Shown one piece after another: positions 33,408 through 43,752 of a DNA stretch of 64,000 nt. Positions within the stretch are counted from its first letter, which is position 1; every line of letters starts with the position of its first letter. Source of the stretch: Proales similis (taxonomy: Eukaryota > Rotifera > Eurotatoria > Ploima > Proalidae); the NCBI GenBank assembly GCA_019059635.1, contig JAGVRJ010000013.1:248001-312000 (forward strand), read 5' to 3'. Both the position numbers and the translations under genes were made by a program. Under the pieces are notes generated by a model, which was not told the origin of the DNA, searched no databases, and saw only the letters and a list, made by a program, of their open reading frames with translations.

Positions 33408-35696
33408 TCAGCATCCGATGGGCGCGTTTCGCTCGAATTTGTAAATTATGTCCAAAGCACTGGGTCGGTCGGCAGCCTTTTTCCGCAGCATTCTAAACAA
33501 ATCGATTGATTCGTCGCAAACTGCGCGCCAAAACAAAAAACAGACAAAAGCCGAAACGCACCCAGTGATCATTGCGTTGAGCTCCATCACTCCGTTTCGC
33601 AGTTCAAAGTCTTCAATTTCCGCGAACTGAACGCTCGGCTCGGTCTGCTTGATTGCGTTCACAATCGCAATCTGACTCTCGCCGGTGAAGGCCATTTTCA
33701 AGCTCAAGATCTCGAATATCACGCATCCGGCCGCCCTTTGAAAAGAATACAAGATTCAACTTTAAGTGGCGTGAGATGGGCGATCGTTGGCGTTACCAGA
33801 TGTCGATCTTTTCGTTGTACGAGTCGCTGTCGGCATTGACGACCAGCTCAGGCGCCAGATAGTTGAGTTGGTGCTCGGCAAAGTTGACGGTGCGGCCGCC
33901 CTTGAACGAAGAGGCAAAGCCAAAGTCGCCGATTTTCACCTGATAGTTGATTGTGAGAAAGACGTTGCTTGAAACAAGTCGTTGAGGACGAACTGAATGC
34001 TTGCGTGGGCACACACTTACGATGGCTTTAGGTTGCCGTGTATGACCTCGTTGACGTGGAGAAACTTGACGCCACGAATGAACTGGATGATCATTTTGTA
34101 GAGCTGGCGGTAGGTCGTGCTGGTCAGCTTCCTGTTCTCCATTTGGCTGTTTTTTATGTACTGGGCCAGATCGCCCTGCTGGCAGAACTCGGTGACCACG
34201 TTGGGACAGTCGAGGTTGTAGAACTCGTCAACCAAGTTCACAATGAATATCCGGTCCGGGTCCAGTTTCTCCTTCAAGTTTCTGAGGCGGGCCGCCTCGC
34301 GCAGCAGCTTCACTTTGTCCTCTTCGTTTGTGTTCTTTCCCTCCTTAATCACGCAACTGAGACGTGAGTCGAAAAAGCCCAACCAGAGGCCGAGAAAAGA
34401 GACACTTGCCGCTTATTGGTGGTCGTGTCCAGCACCAGGATGCCGTTGCCGAGTCGTTTGATGAACGAGTAGCGTTTCTGTTTGAACGTCAACGTTTCCT
34501 CTTGACGCTGATTGTCGCCAAATGCCTCCTCCATGATGCGCGCTTCAAACTCCTTTTTGGCCTCCAGAATGAACTGACCAGCTGTTAGAATAGTCTGCTT
34601 CACTTGCTCACAGCGGCCTCTTTACCTCGAACTTTTCAAGCAGATAGCTCGAACGGGGCCGTTTGTCCGCGTCCCAAATCATTATTCTTTGTTCGATTAT
34701 TCGGTTAGGACCGAGCAAAAAGCAACTAAAGAGGAGGCCAATCGTTCACTTGTTGAATATGGTGCGCATCATGGCGCTTTGCTCAATCTCCTTGCAAAAG
34801 CCTTTGCTCACGTTCTGCTCGATCTCTTTGATGTCTTTGCCGCGGAAGAGCTGCTGTAGCTCGGTAAGCTCGTAGATTATGCAGCCGAGCGCCCTTTTAG
34901 AGTCAATTTCCAGTCAGCCGTCAGAGTCAGTTGGAGAAGTAGCTTTGCCTACCAAATGTCCGATTTGTCGGTGAACGGCTCGCCCTTAAAGCTTTCGGGC
35001 GAAATGTAAGCGCTTGAGGTGTACAAGAGCGGCGAAGTGCGCAGGTCGTGCAGAGTGGTCGCTATGCCCAGATCGCCCAGCTTGATCAAATTGTCGTCCA
35101 AGTAAATGTTCCTAGACGGCCGGTTAGAGTCGATCTGGCAGCTCCTGCGCTTTCTGCACTCACTCGGGCTTTATGTCCTTGTGGACAATGTTCTTCTCGT
35201 GCAAGTAGTTCAGGCCCCGGGTCACTTGAATCGTGTACTCGAATATCAAGTCTTCTCGCAGCGTCTTCTTCTGCGAGCTGTAGCGCGCTATGAGTTGGCC
35301 CAAGTTGCCGTTCTGCGTCCAAATCGTTCACTTATGCAAATGCAAGTGCGGCTTTAACGCGAGCAATACCTGACAGTACTCCTTGACCACCACGAGGGCG
35401 CCCGCCTGAACAAACGAGTCCACGTACTTGAGCAAATTGACGTGGTCCAGCTGCTTCAGCACCTCCGGGTCATCGGCTTGAGCCATTTGCTTGGCCTTTT
35501 CGTCGCTGTACGCCGACGCAACGTACCTTGGCGTTCGATGAAAAGCTTGAATTGCCGGAGAGGGCATTGCACAAGAGACTTACTTGTAGCCAGAGTGGCG
35601 ATCGAGGATTAGAAAGACCTTGGAAAAGTCGCCGTGGCCCAGGAGCCGAATCTGCTCGTAAGTGCCGTCTTTTAACATGGGCAGACCTGAATCCAT
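33408..35696 (-). CDS. Tandem NEK-like double protein kinase (one gene, or two adjacent genes)
   Basis: First domain exons: 35584-35696, 35370-35526, 35164-35312, 34953-35111, 34750-34893, 34626-34686. Second: 34410-34573, 34021-34356, 33797-33967, 33408-33735. A 52-nt phase-0 intron (34574-34625, GTAAAG...GTCAG) joins them, giving about 579 aa; without it, the first ends at 34608 and the second could start at an ATG near 34537. Both halves look NEK-type. Domain 1 has GHGDFSKV, HKDIKPEN, a DLG motif and SDIWALGCIIYEL, but YVASAY replaces the V-A-x-K site, so the ATP-anchoring Lys is missing. Domain 2 has CVIKEG and DFG, but HGNLKPSN replaces HRD and the Gly loop is degraded. The intron at 34357-34409 appears to be GC-AG. 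The end of domain 2 has no clean GT-AG intron around 33530-33575. Confidence 0.8.
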
Positions 35697-35891
35697 TGCT
35701 GAGGCGATGTTTATTCAAAATCGTACACTCTGTCGCCGGTTCTCTCATCTGAGTCTTGTCGCCGAACCCATAGCAACCGAATCCAGAGGCACCGTTGTCA
35801 CCAACGCTTAGTGACTGCTTGACTTGAGTCGAATGCGTTCAGTCAAACTACTTTCTCAATTTATTCTTTTCAAACTTAGACTCAGTGACGA
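35697..35891. promoter_or_regulatory. 195-bp divergent promoter interval
   Basis: The double kinase (minus) and the small unknown gene (plus) start only 195 bp apart on opposite strands, so a shared bidirectional promoter is likely. I see no TATA box or repeat in it. Confidence 0.5.
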
Positions 35892-36197
35892 ATGAGGCAC
35901 AAGAAGGGCAAAATCAGAGAAATCATCCGACTCGATTTCAAAAAGCTGTTCGAGAAATCGGCCGAGAAAAGTGTTATCAACACAGGTTCTACGGCCAGGG
36001 ACCTTCAAACTTGCAGGGACTATCTTGAGAGAAAAGGCTTCAGCGGCGTGATATATTACGCCGCAGTTGACAACATGAAAGAGTACGCCAATGTGCTGCT
36101 AACGCAGGAATATCGTCACACGGCCATTTCACGATCAAGAGCTTCTGAGGAAGAAGGCTATGTTTACGTAATTCAAGGACGCAAAATGTACCCTTGA
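35892..36197 (+). CDS. Small unknown protein, 101 aa
   Basis: Single open frame from an ATG four bases after an in-frame TGA; no intron needed. The product is MRHKKGKIREIIRLDFKK at the start, then a middle with RDYLERKGFSGVIYYAAVDNMKEYANVLLTQEYRH split here for reading (residues about 42-77), and an end GYVYVIQGRKMYP. It is basic and Tyr-rich with one Cys, without a signal peptide or transmembrane segment. The composition is not low-complexity and codon use looks like neighbouring genes, which supports a real gene. I do not recognise the family. It shares a 195-bp divergent promoter with the double kinase and reads towards ERCC2. Confidence 0.55.
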   Translation: MRHKKGKIREIIRLDFKKLFEKSAEKSVINTGSTARDLQTCRDYLERKGFSGVIYYAAVDNMKEYANVLLTQEYRHTAISRSRASEEEGYVYVIQGRKMYP

Positions 36198-36506
36198 TGC
36201 TTTGACGTAATTTTTCGAACCAAGTGCTGCTGTTAGTGCAGAAAGCAAATCGAGTGATCCTTTAATCCTTAAAACCCTGAAACCTTAGTCTACTAAAGCT
36301 ACTGTCAGATCGTTAATAAAACCTTCAAAATTTGAGCCCTTGCTTGCAATTCCGCAACTTAGTTCCGCTCTGACTTGATGAAACATGAATAAACAAGTTG
36401 AGAAGAGAAGCAAATAATTTTTGAAAGGCAGCCCGCCAAAGAAGTAGCCAGAAGAAGAAGAAGATAGAGACTCAGAGAGAGAGAGAGAGAGGCAGAAGCG
36501 GCGAAA
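36198..36506. other. Intergenic, upstream of ERCC2
   Basis: 309 bp with no coding signal. A GA tract at about 36474-36492 sits immediately before the ERCC2 start codon. Confidence 0.5.
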
Positions 36507-38928
36507 ATGAAGTTCCAGATCGACGAACTTGTCGTTTACTTTCCCTACGATTTCATCTATCCAGAGCAGTACACGTACATGAGAGAGCTCAAGTTGACGC
36601 TGGACGCGAGCGGACACGGCGTGCTTGAGATGCCTTCGGGCACGGGCAAGACCATCTCGTTGCTGTCGTTGATCGTCTCGTACCTATTGCAATATCCGGA
36701 AAAGTTCATCAAACTGGTCTACTGCTCTCGAACGGTGCCCGAGATTGAGAAGGCGATCGGCGAGCTGAAGCGTCTGCTCGAATACGTCAAGAAAGAGAGC
36801 GGCCAGAGTGAGATTCGCTTCCTGGGCCTGTCGCTCAGCTCGCGCAAAAATCTCTGCATTCACCCGGAGGCGAGTAAGCACCACCAGAACAAGGAAGTAG
36901 ACAGCAAATGCATGCAAATGACCGCCTCGTTTGTGCGCGAACGAGCCAAACAGGACACGTCGATTGAGACTTGCGGCTTCTACGAGACGTTCGATCTGGA
37001 AGGACGCGACTCCCTCATTCCCTGGGGCGTGTACAACCTGGACGACCTGAAGGCGATCGGGCGCCAGCGCAACTGGTGCCCTTATTTCCTGGCGCGATAC
37101 ACCATGCAGCACGCAAACGTGGTCATCTACAGCTACTACTATCTTCTCGACCCGAAGATAGCCGAGATCGTCTCCAAAGAGCTGCCCAAAGAGAGCGTGA
37201 TTGTGTTCGACGAGGCGCACAACATCGACAACGTCTGCATCGAGTCGATGAGCTTGAGCATCAACAGACGCATGCTGCAGAAATGCAGCGAAAATCTCGA
37301 GTCGCTGAACGGCCACGTCAAGCGCATAAAGAGCGTGGACGAGGAACGTCTGCAGACCGAGTACCAGCGGCTGGTCGAAGGCCTCAGGGAGGCGCAGCGA
37401 GTGCGCGAGACCGATCTGGCCCTGTCCAATCCCATTCTGCCGGACGACGTTCTTCAGGAGGCGGTGCCCGGCAACATCAGACGAGCCGAGCATTTCATCA
37501 TATTCATGAAGCGCTTTCTCGAATACGTCAAAACTCGCCTCAAAGTGCAACACAAGGTGCAAGAGTCGCCGCCCTCCTTTCTCAAGGACATTGCGTCCAA
37601 AGTCTGTATCGAGCGCAAGCCGCTCCGCTTCTGCTTCGAGCGTCTGCGTTCCCTGCTGAAAAGCCTCGAACTCGTCGACCTGGAAAACTACTCGGCACTG
37701 GTGCTGCTCGCTCATTTCGCCACCATGGTCAGCACGTACACGCAAGGCTTCACGATCATAATTGAAATTCCGGACGACGGCCGTCCCATAAGCGCAACAA
37801 ATCCGAGCAACATCTCGCCAGTGCTCTACTTTGCCTGTTTGGACGCCTCGCTGGCCATACGGCCGGTGTTCGACCGCTTCAAATCGGTGATCATCACCTC
37901 GGGCACCCTGTCGCCGTTGGAAATGTATCCGAAAATTCTCGGTAAGCGCCGACCAAGAGCGGACAAGTGAATAAACGCTAAAGCGACGTCAAGACTTTAG
38001 AGCGGCAAACACGGTCTCGCTGCCGATGACTCTGGCCCGGCCGGTTGTCTGTCCGATGATCGTCTCCCGAGGCAACGATCAAGTGTCGATCTCGTCGCGC
38101 TACGAGGCCCGCGACGACATTGCCGTGGTGAGGAACTACGGCCTCTTGGTGGTCGAAATGGCCAGTGTGGTGCCCGACGGCCTCGTCTGCTTTTTCACTT
38201 CGTACACAAGTAAGCGCGCGACTCGATTTGACTGGCCGACGACGCTCATCTGCTGGCTGCTTCTCTTTTTTTAAGTGATGGAGTCGATGATCTCCAACTG
38301 GTATTTGCAGGGCATCATCGACCAAATACTTCGCTACAAGCTGCTGTTCATCGAGACTCAGGACGCGATCGAGACGAGCCTAGCGCTGTTCAACTACTAC
38401 AAAGCGTGCGAGAACGGCCGCGGCGCGGTGCTGTTCGCTGTGGCCCGAGGCAAGGTGAGCGAAGGTATCGACTTTGACAATCACCTCGGCCGGTGCATCA
38501 TCATGATCGGCATTCCGTACGTTTACACGCTGAGCTCCATACTGCGCGCGCGACTCGAGTACTTGCGCGAAATGTACAACATAAACGAGAACGACTTTTT
38601 GACGTTCGACGCGATGCGCCATGCGGCCCAGTGCGTGGGACGCGCGCTCCGAGGCAAGAACGACTACGGAATCATGTGCTTCGCCGACAAGCGCTTCGCC
38701 AAAGCCGACAAGCGCCAGAAGCTGCCCAAGTGGATTCGAGAATACCTGAACGATGCCGACTGTAACCTCTCGATCGAAGAGGCGGTCTCCAAGGCCAAGC
38801 GCTGGCTCAAGCAAATGGCTCAGCCTCTCACCCACAAGGAGCAGCTCGGCGTCTCCCTCCTCAGTCAAGAGCTTCTCGACCAAATTCGTCTAAAGCAGGC
38901 ACAGCCGACTCCCATGGACGAGGACTAA
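36507..38928 (+). CDS. ERCC2: XPD/ERCC2, TFIIH 5'-3' DNA helicase
   Basis: Three exons (36507-37941, 38003-38209, 38276-38928), introns 61 and 66 nt, 764 aa (human 760). It is the TFIIH helicase that opens DNA in nucleotide excision repair and bridges the CAK kinase in transcription. Seen: [21 protein letters not shown], Walker A (MPSGTGKT, residues 42-49), the four FeS-cluster cysteines (NLC, SKC, TCGFYE, NWCPYF), the DEAH box (235-238), the Arch domain, motif III-like [53 protein letters not shown], and motif VI ([16 protein letters not shown]). The end is slightly extended. At the exon 1/2 join the usual DFHPV-type segment after YPKIL is replaced by AANTVSLP and is about three residues shorter. 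The acceptor was chosen to restore frame into MTLARP. Confidence 0.96.
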
Positions 38929-39262
38929 CTCCTCCTCAATTGACTAGGCGGCAATCGATATTGTTAATCGTCGACCGGACAACCAGAACCCTTCATTGAC
39001 AGTGACGTTGAAAAGAAACACGAAAGCAATTGAACACAATCTGAACCAATTAATGATTCTTTTAAATGGAGCCAATCATCTCATCTCAAATAAAATGCCA
39101 AGACCACATGCGACCGCTCTCTCTCTCTCTTAATCCATCCAGAACGATCTATACACCAGTACCATCTCAAGACTCAGCTCAATGCAGAAATGTGATGATC
39201 TGGTGATTTTGGTGATGAGAAAAAGATTTGGTGGCCAATAATTGTATTTAATAAACATCGAA
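38929..39262. other. Convergent intergenic, ERCC2 / CCDC39
   Basis: 334 bp between converging genes. An AATAAA at about 39089-39094 probably serves ERCC2. No coding signal. Confidence 0.6.
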
Positions 39263-42200
39263 TCATTTTCGAGTCGAGCTTCGTGATGACGCGTGGCTGC
39301 CCGGCGATTGTGGCGCAGCCGGCGGAAGGTCTTTGAACAGAAGACGATTAGTTAGTGGCGAATCGCAGACTGGCGGAACAAAATTCTGATTACCTAAGCC
39401 AATGCTGGCCATCGGGATGGCGCGCACACTGCGCTCGGAAGCAGACGAGCTTGCACTGGCGCTCGACTTTCGACTGGAGACGCGTGAAGAGCGAGCCGAC
39501 GGAGGCAGAGACCCGGTCGACTGGGTCGGAATGTTGCTCTTTGAATTGAAACGAGTTGATTTAAACGATCGATCGATCGACTGAAACAAGAATTTAAGAA
39601 CCTGGTTGAATAGAATGCCGAGCGTCTGCTGCAGAATCGGATACTGACGAGAGATGTCGACCAGCTCTTGCGCTTTGTTCTTGTTAAAGTTCCACAAGTC
39701 GCGGAGGCGAAAGTCGCGTTCCTCGAGCGTCATTTCGCTGCTCTGCTTGGAAGCGCGCAGATCTCTCGAGCAGTTGGCCAGCTGCTTGCTGGCTCGCTCG
39801 ATCTTCTCCTTCAGCTGCTCGATGTCCTTCTCGACTTGCAGTACTTTGTTCATTTTGTCGCTTATGTACTCTTCGTAGTTCTTTTCGTCGACGCTCATCG
39901 AATTGTACGCCTCCTCCATGTTCTGGATGTCCTCCTCGAGCTGTCTCAGCTGCTTTCGTTTGTGCCTGTAGGTGTCAGACAAGGAGCGCAGCTGCTGCTC
40001 TAGCTCTTGCTTTTGTTGAACCAGCTCGCCTTTGAAGCAGCGAGCGTGCGAATAAAGAGCGAAAAGAGTCTTTTAGAGAACGGTGAGGCTTACTTTGCTC
40101 GCCCGACTTGCTGTACGACTGCTTGTAGCCGTCGTTGCTCGAGTTGACCACCTCCAGAGTGTTCTCCAGCGCCTTGAGCTCCTTTTCGGCCTTGCGAATC
40201 TTGGCGTCCAGTTCGTCTCCCTCGCGCTGCAGCTCCTCTTTCTCCTGCGCCGCCTTGATCACGTAGTACGCTTGGCTGCTCTCTTCGGCCGGCGTGCCCT
40301 CGGGCGGTGCCATCGACACCATCGCAATCTCGTAGCTTGGTGCCAATTAGCAATTTGTGTGAATGCAAATGCGATTCAAAGCGTTGTGTTACCGTTTCTT
40401 CAGCTTGTCCACTTTGCTCATGCGGTCTTTGAGCTCGGCGGAGACGGTCTGCAGCTCTTCGTTCCACGACTTGAGCTGAGTCTTGAGCAGGTCCTGGTGA
40501 ATGGAAATTTCGCGGAATCGCTCTTTCATGCCGCCTTCGAGCTTGAGCTTCTCTTTGTTCAAATTGAGCACCTCGTTGGCGCGTTTCTCATACGTCTCCT
40601 TGAACTTGTTCAGCTCGAGCTTTTTCAAATTCTCGTTCACCATTATGTCCTCTTTGTCGACGCTGAGCTTTTCCAGCAGCCGCTTGGCCGTGTCGATGTG
40701 GAGAGTGAGCTCGGCCAGCTTGGTGTCTATGTAGCTGCGCTCTTTGTTCAGATCTTCGATTTGCCGCTTCGATTTTCTCTTCTCGTCTTCGACGCGCTTG
40801 TATTGCGCCATGAGCATGTCGTACTGCGCCCTTCGCTCGTCCTTGGCCTCCTTCAGCTCTTGGATCTTTTTCTCGAGCACGGCCTGCTCGTCGCTACTCT
40901 TCTCGCCTTGGAGGTTGTTGACGCGTCGCTCCAGACTCTGAATCTTAAAGTCCTGGCCGTAGATGGTCTCGGCCTGTTTGAGCGAGTCGTGGTCCAATCG
41001 GTTTATTCGATTCTCCAGATTGCGCAGAGTTGCCTCGCAGCCGTTTATCTCCGCCTCCAGATTCTTGCCGGCCGCCTTCAAGCTGGCCAACTGCTGCAGC
41101 ACTTTGAAGTTCTGCTCTGAACGCTTCTTGATCTCCTGATTGAGGCGTTTCTCTTCGCTCTTTGAGTCGAGGAAAAACTGCTCCATCATTTTGGCGTTCT
41201 CTTCTGCCGACAGAGAGGACTCGACCGCCAGCTTGAGATGCTCGACCAGCTGCTTGTTGCCCACGTTGAGCTGCTCGATCTTGTCCACGCGCTCTTGAAT
41301 TGTCTTCTTCAGCTGACTCAGCTCCTGTCTGGCCTTTTGCAGGTCGTTGCTGGTCCTTTCCACGGTGCGCTTGAGGCCGCCCAGCTAACGTTCGCAAAAT
41401 GCCATTAATCTCAATTCTGAGCTGCTTGCTTGTCAACAAGAGTTCACCTCGTCCTGAAACTGCACTCTGTTGCTCTCTTCTCGATTGAGCCGCAAGCTCA
41501 GCTCGGATATGAGCTGGTCCAGAACGCGGATCTCCTTGTCCAGCTTCACGTTCATGTTCTCTTGGTCCTCGAAGAACTTTCTCTTCTTCTCAAGCTCTTC
41601 CAGAAGCGTCGAGTGGTCCACGCTCATTTTGATCAGACTCTACCAGCCAAGCTTTCAATCCAGCAAAAGCCGATGAGGCCCGCCTGTTCACCACTTACCT
41701 GAGCCGCCTGGTCGATTTGATTGTCTCGCTTCTGCATCTGCTCGATTATGTTCTCCCACTGCGCGATCAAATCCTGACGCTCTTTGTGCGTTTTTCTAAA
41801 CTCCTCCGCAGTCTTGTCCAGTTCGACTTGAATCGTCTTGGTGTTCATTGTCTCCTCTTCGACCGCCTTCTTCTTCTTGTTGGCCAACTCGACCAGTTTT
41901 TCCATTTTGAGCGTCAGCTCCTAAAATGCGCCAATCAGCTCACAGTAGCGGCCAACGTGATGCAGAAAATTCAGCGAACCTTCATTTTGGCCTCGTCCTC
42001 TTTGGCGTACTTCTTGAGCGTCAGTGCGTCCTCGTCCTTCTGCGCCGACTCCTCTAGCCAGGCCTCGAGCGCCTGCTGGTCCCATTTCATTTGCGATTTG
42101 AGCGCATCGAACTCTTGACTGGCCAAGAAGATCTCGTTCTACGCACGCACATGCTTTAGCCTTGCGCCTCGACAGCAGCAGTCGTTTGTACTCACCTCGT

Positions 42201-42615
42201 GGACGTTGCGTCGCTCTTTCAGCTCTTCGATCTGCTTGATCAGTCGCTGATTCTCTTGTGCAAGTCGGCCGCTCTCGCGTTCAGCGATCGACCTCAAATG
42301 CTCTTCGGTGCCCAGCTCGTTCTTTCGCGCTGCGAGCAGATTCTGTTCTCTCAAACGATCAGCTCGACGCCGCCATCATCAGCAATGCGAAGCTGGCCTC
42401 ACCTGAGTGGACGCAAGCTCGTCTTTCACGTATTTGATGTGCTCTTGCAGAGCCCGGGTTCGCGACTCGTTCTCCTCGAGCTCTTTTTGGAATCTGTTCT
42501 TTTCTGTTTGGGTGCGAGCGATCAACTCTTCCAGCAGCTTGTTCTCTGCGTTGGCCACCGGCAACGCAAAGTTCTGGTCCCATTCGATATTCAAGTCGCT
42601 AATGGCCGCGCTCAT
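39263..42615 (-). CDS. CCDC39: CCDC39, axonemal 96-nm ruler coiled-coil protein
   Basis: Ten exons (42403-42615, 42196-42342, 41980-42138, 41699-41920, 41448-41639, 40393-41384, 40094-40335, 39602-40029, 39394-39538, 39263-39330), introns 57-64 nt, 935 aa (human 941). With CCDC40 it sets the 96-nm repeat of motile cilia and flagella and anchors inner dynein arms. The N-terminus ([20 protein letters not shown]) is the CCDC39 signature. Then comes near-continuous coiled coil with matching landmarks: [47 protein letters not shown], and [25 protein letters not shown] near residue 660. The C-terminus is a Ser/Arg-rich tail as in vertebrates. Two 63-nt segments near the end (39539-39601, 39331-39393) are open in frame but have splice-like ends, and I treat them as introns. 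This implies motile cilia or a flagellate sperm. Confidence 0.96.
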
Positions 42616-42846
42616 CTTTTTTTACTTCTCGCGTTTATTGTCAGACAACTGCGACTAACTGCGAGATTTGAATGCATTTATGTCGCTGTTGCCATGGAAA
42701 TGCATCAGGACCTCTCTGAACGCAGAGAGCTCTCAAGCGACCGCAACAACTCTGCTTTGAAAATAAGAACAAGAACAAATCAAAAGACGCTTTCGTTTTA
42801 CATTGATTTTATTGCGCTAAAATCTAAGGCCTTGCTGAGACTAGTT

Positions 42847-43752
42847 TTAAAGCTTGGATCGATCGACATAGTGAACAGCGGCCACTGCGATCTCATCGAT
42901 CGGCGCTGGCTCTGGATTATGCTGTTGGCTGTTGGCCTCGACCTCGGCAAGGGCAGCACTGGCAGCGACCTTCTGCTCGCCGGTAAAGTCGAGCGAGGTG
43001 TTGAGCAGAGAGATGCCCTTGGCCTTGTCGGGCTCAGCCGAGTAGCCTCCTTTGATGAGGTTGGACCACGAGGCGTGGTCGTGGTGAATGGTCTTGAGCG
43101 CAAACTCGCGGTCAAAGAACTTGCCGTCGGCGGCGAAGCTGTTGGCCGGCTTGCCGGTCGGAATCTTGTAAATTCGGAACCAGTCTCGAGTCGAGTCGAG
43201 CAGACCGGGCATGTGGGTCTCTACGTCGGCAATGTCGTTGAGCTGCTGGGCCATGGGATCGTTAACGTCGATGACAATTATCTTCCAATCGGCCTCGCCC
43301 TCGTCAATGAGGCCAAGGGCGCCGAGCACTTTGGCCTGGATGACGCTGCCGCGCTCTTGGATGGCCGAGCCGATCTCGCACACGTCGAGCGGATCGTCGT
43401 CGCCCAGACAGCCGGTCAGCTCGTCCTTCACGTTCGGATCCTCCCAGGTCTGCGGCAGCGCGCCGTAGTTCCAGATGTAGCCGTGATAGGGAAACACGTT
43501 GTTGACAAAACGCAGCTTATCTTTCTTCACGTCCTGCGTGATCGGATTGAACTTTTCCTTCTTGTTGATCTCCATCTTGGCGTTGGACCAGCGCGGAATC
43601 TCAATGACCACATTGAAGATGTTGTTGGCCTGGTCGCTGAACAGCGGAATGTCGTGGAACGGACTGATCACCTCGTTCTGGGCATTTTTAATGTACAGCT
43701 TGAAGTTTGTGGTGTTCAACTGTCCCCTAAGCAAACGCGAATACTTTGCCAT
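42847..43752 (-). CDS. PPA1: Soluble inorganic pyrophosphatase
   Basis: Intronless, 301 aa. It hydrolyses pyrophosphate to two phosphates and pulls biosynthetic reactions forward, in the cytosol (no targeting peptide seen; the start [14 protein letters not shown] is not clearly mitochondrial). Family I eukaryotic type: [58 protein letters not shown], the metal-binding signature [36 protein letters not shown], and DWFRIYKIPTGKPANSFA. The catalytic Asp, Lys, Arg and Tyr residues known in the yeast enzyme appear to be in place. The 5' third of the gene and its whole upstream region are repeated at 52520-53748. The upstream interval is shared with divergent CAMKMT. Confidence 0.97.
   Translation of the reverse strand: MAKYSRLLRGQLNTTNFKLYIKNAQNEVISPFHDIPLFSDQANNIFNVVIEIPRWSNAKMEINKKEKFNPITQDVKKDKLRFVNNVFPYHGYIWNYGALPQTWEDPNVKDELTGCLGDDDPLDVCEIGSAIQERGSVIQAKVLGALGLIDEGEADWKIIVIDVNDPMAQQLNDIADVETHMPGLLDSTRDWFRIYKIPTGKPANSFAADGKFFDREFALKTIHHDHASWSNLIKGGYSAEPDKAKGISLLNTSLDFTGEQKVAASAALAEVEANSQQHNPEPAPIDEIAVAAVHYVDRSKL

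Noticed and set aside
36684-37745. 353-codon antisense open frame inside ERCC2
   Set aside because: Complete overlap with a conserved helicase coding region; no family match.
40083-41120. 345-codon Leu/Val-rich antisense frame, membrane-protein-like
   Set aside because: It is the reverse complement of the CCDC39 coiled coil; Lys/Glu codons read antisense give Leu/Phe/Val.
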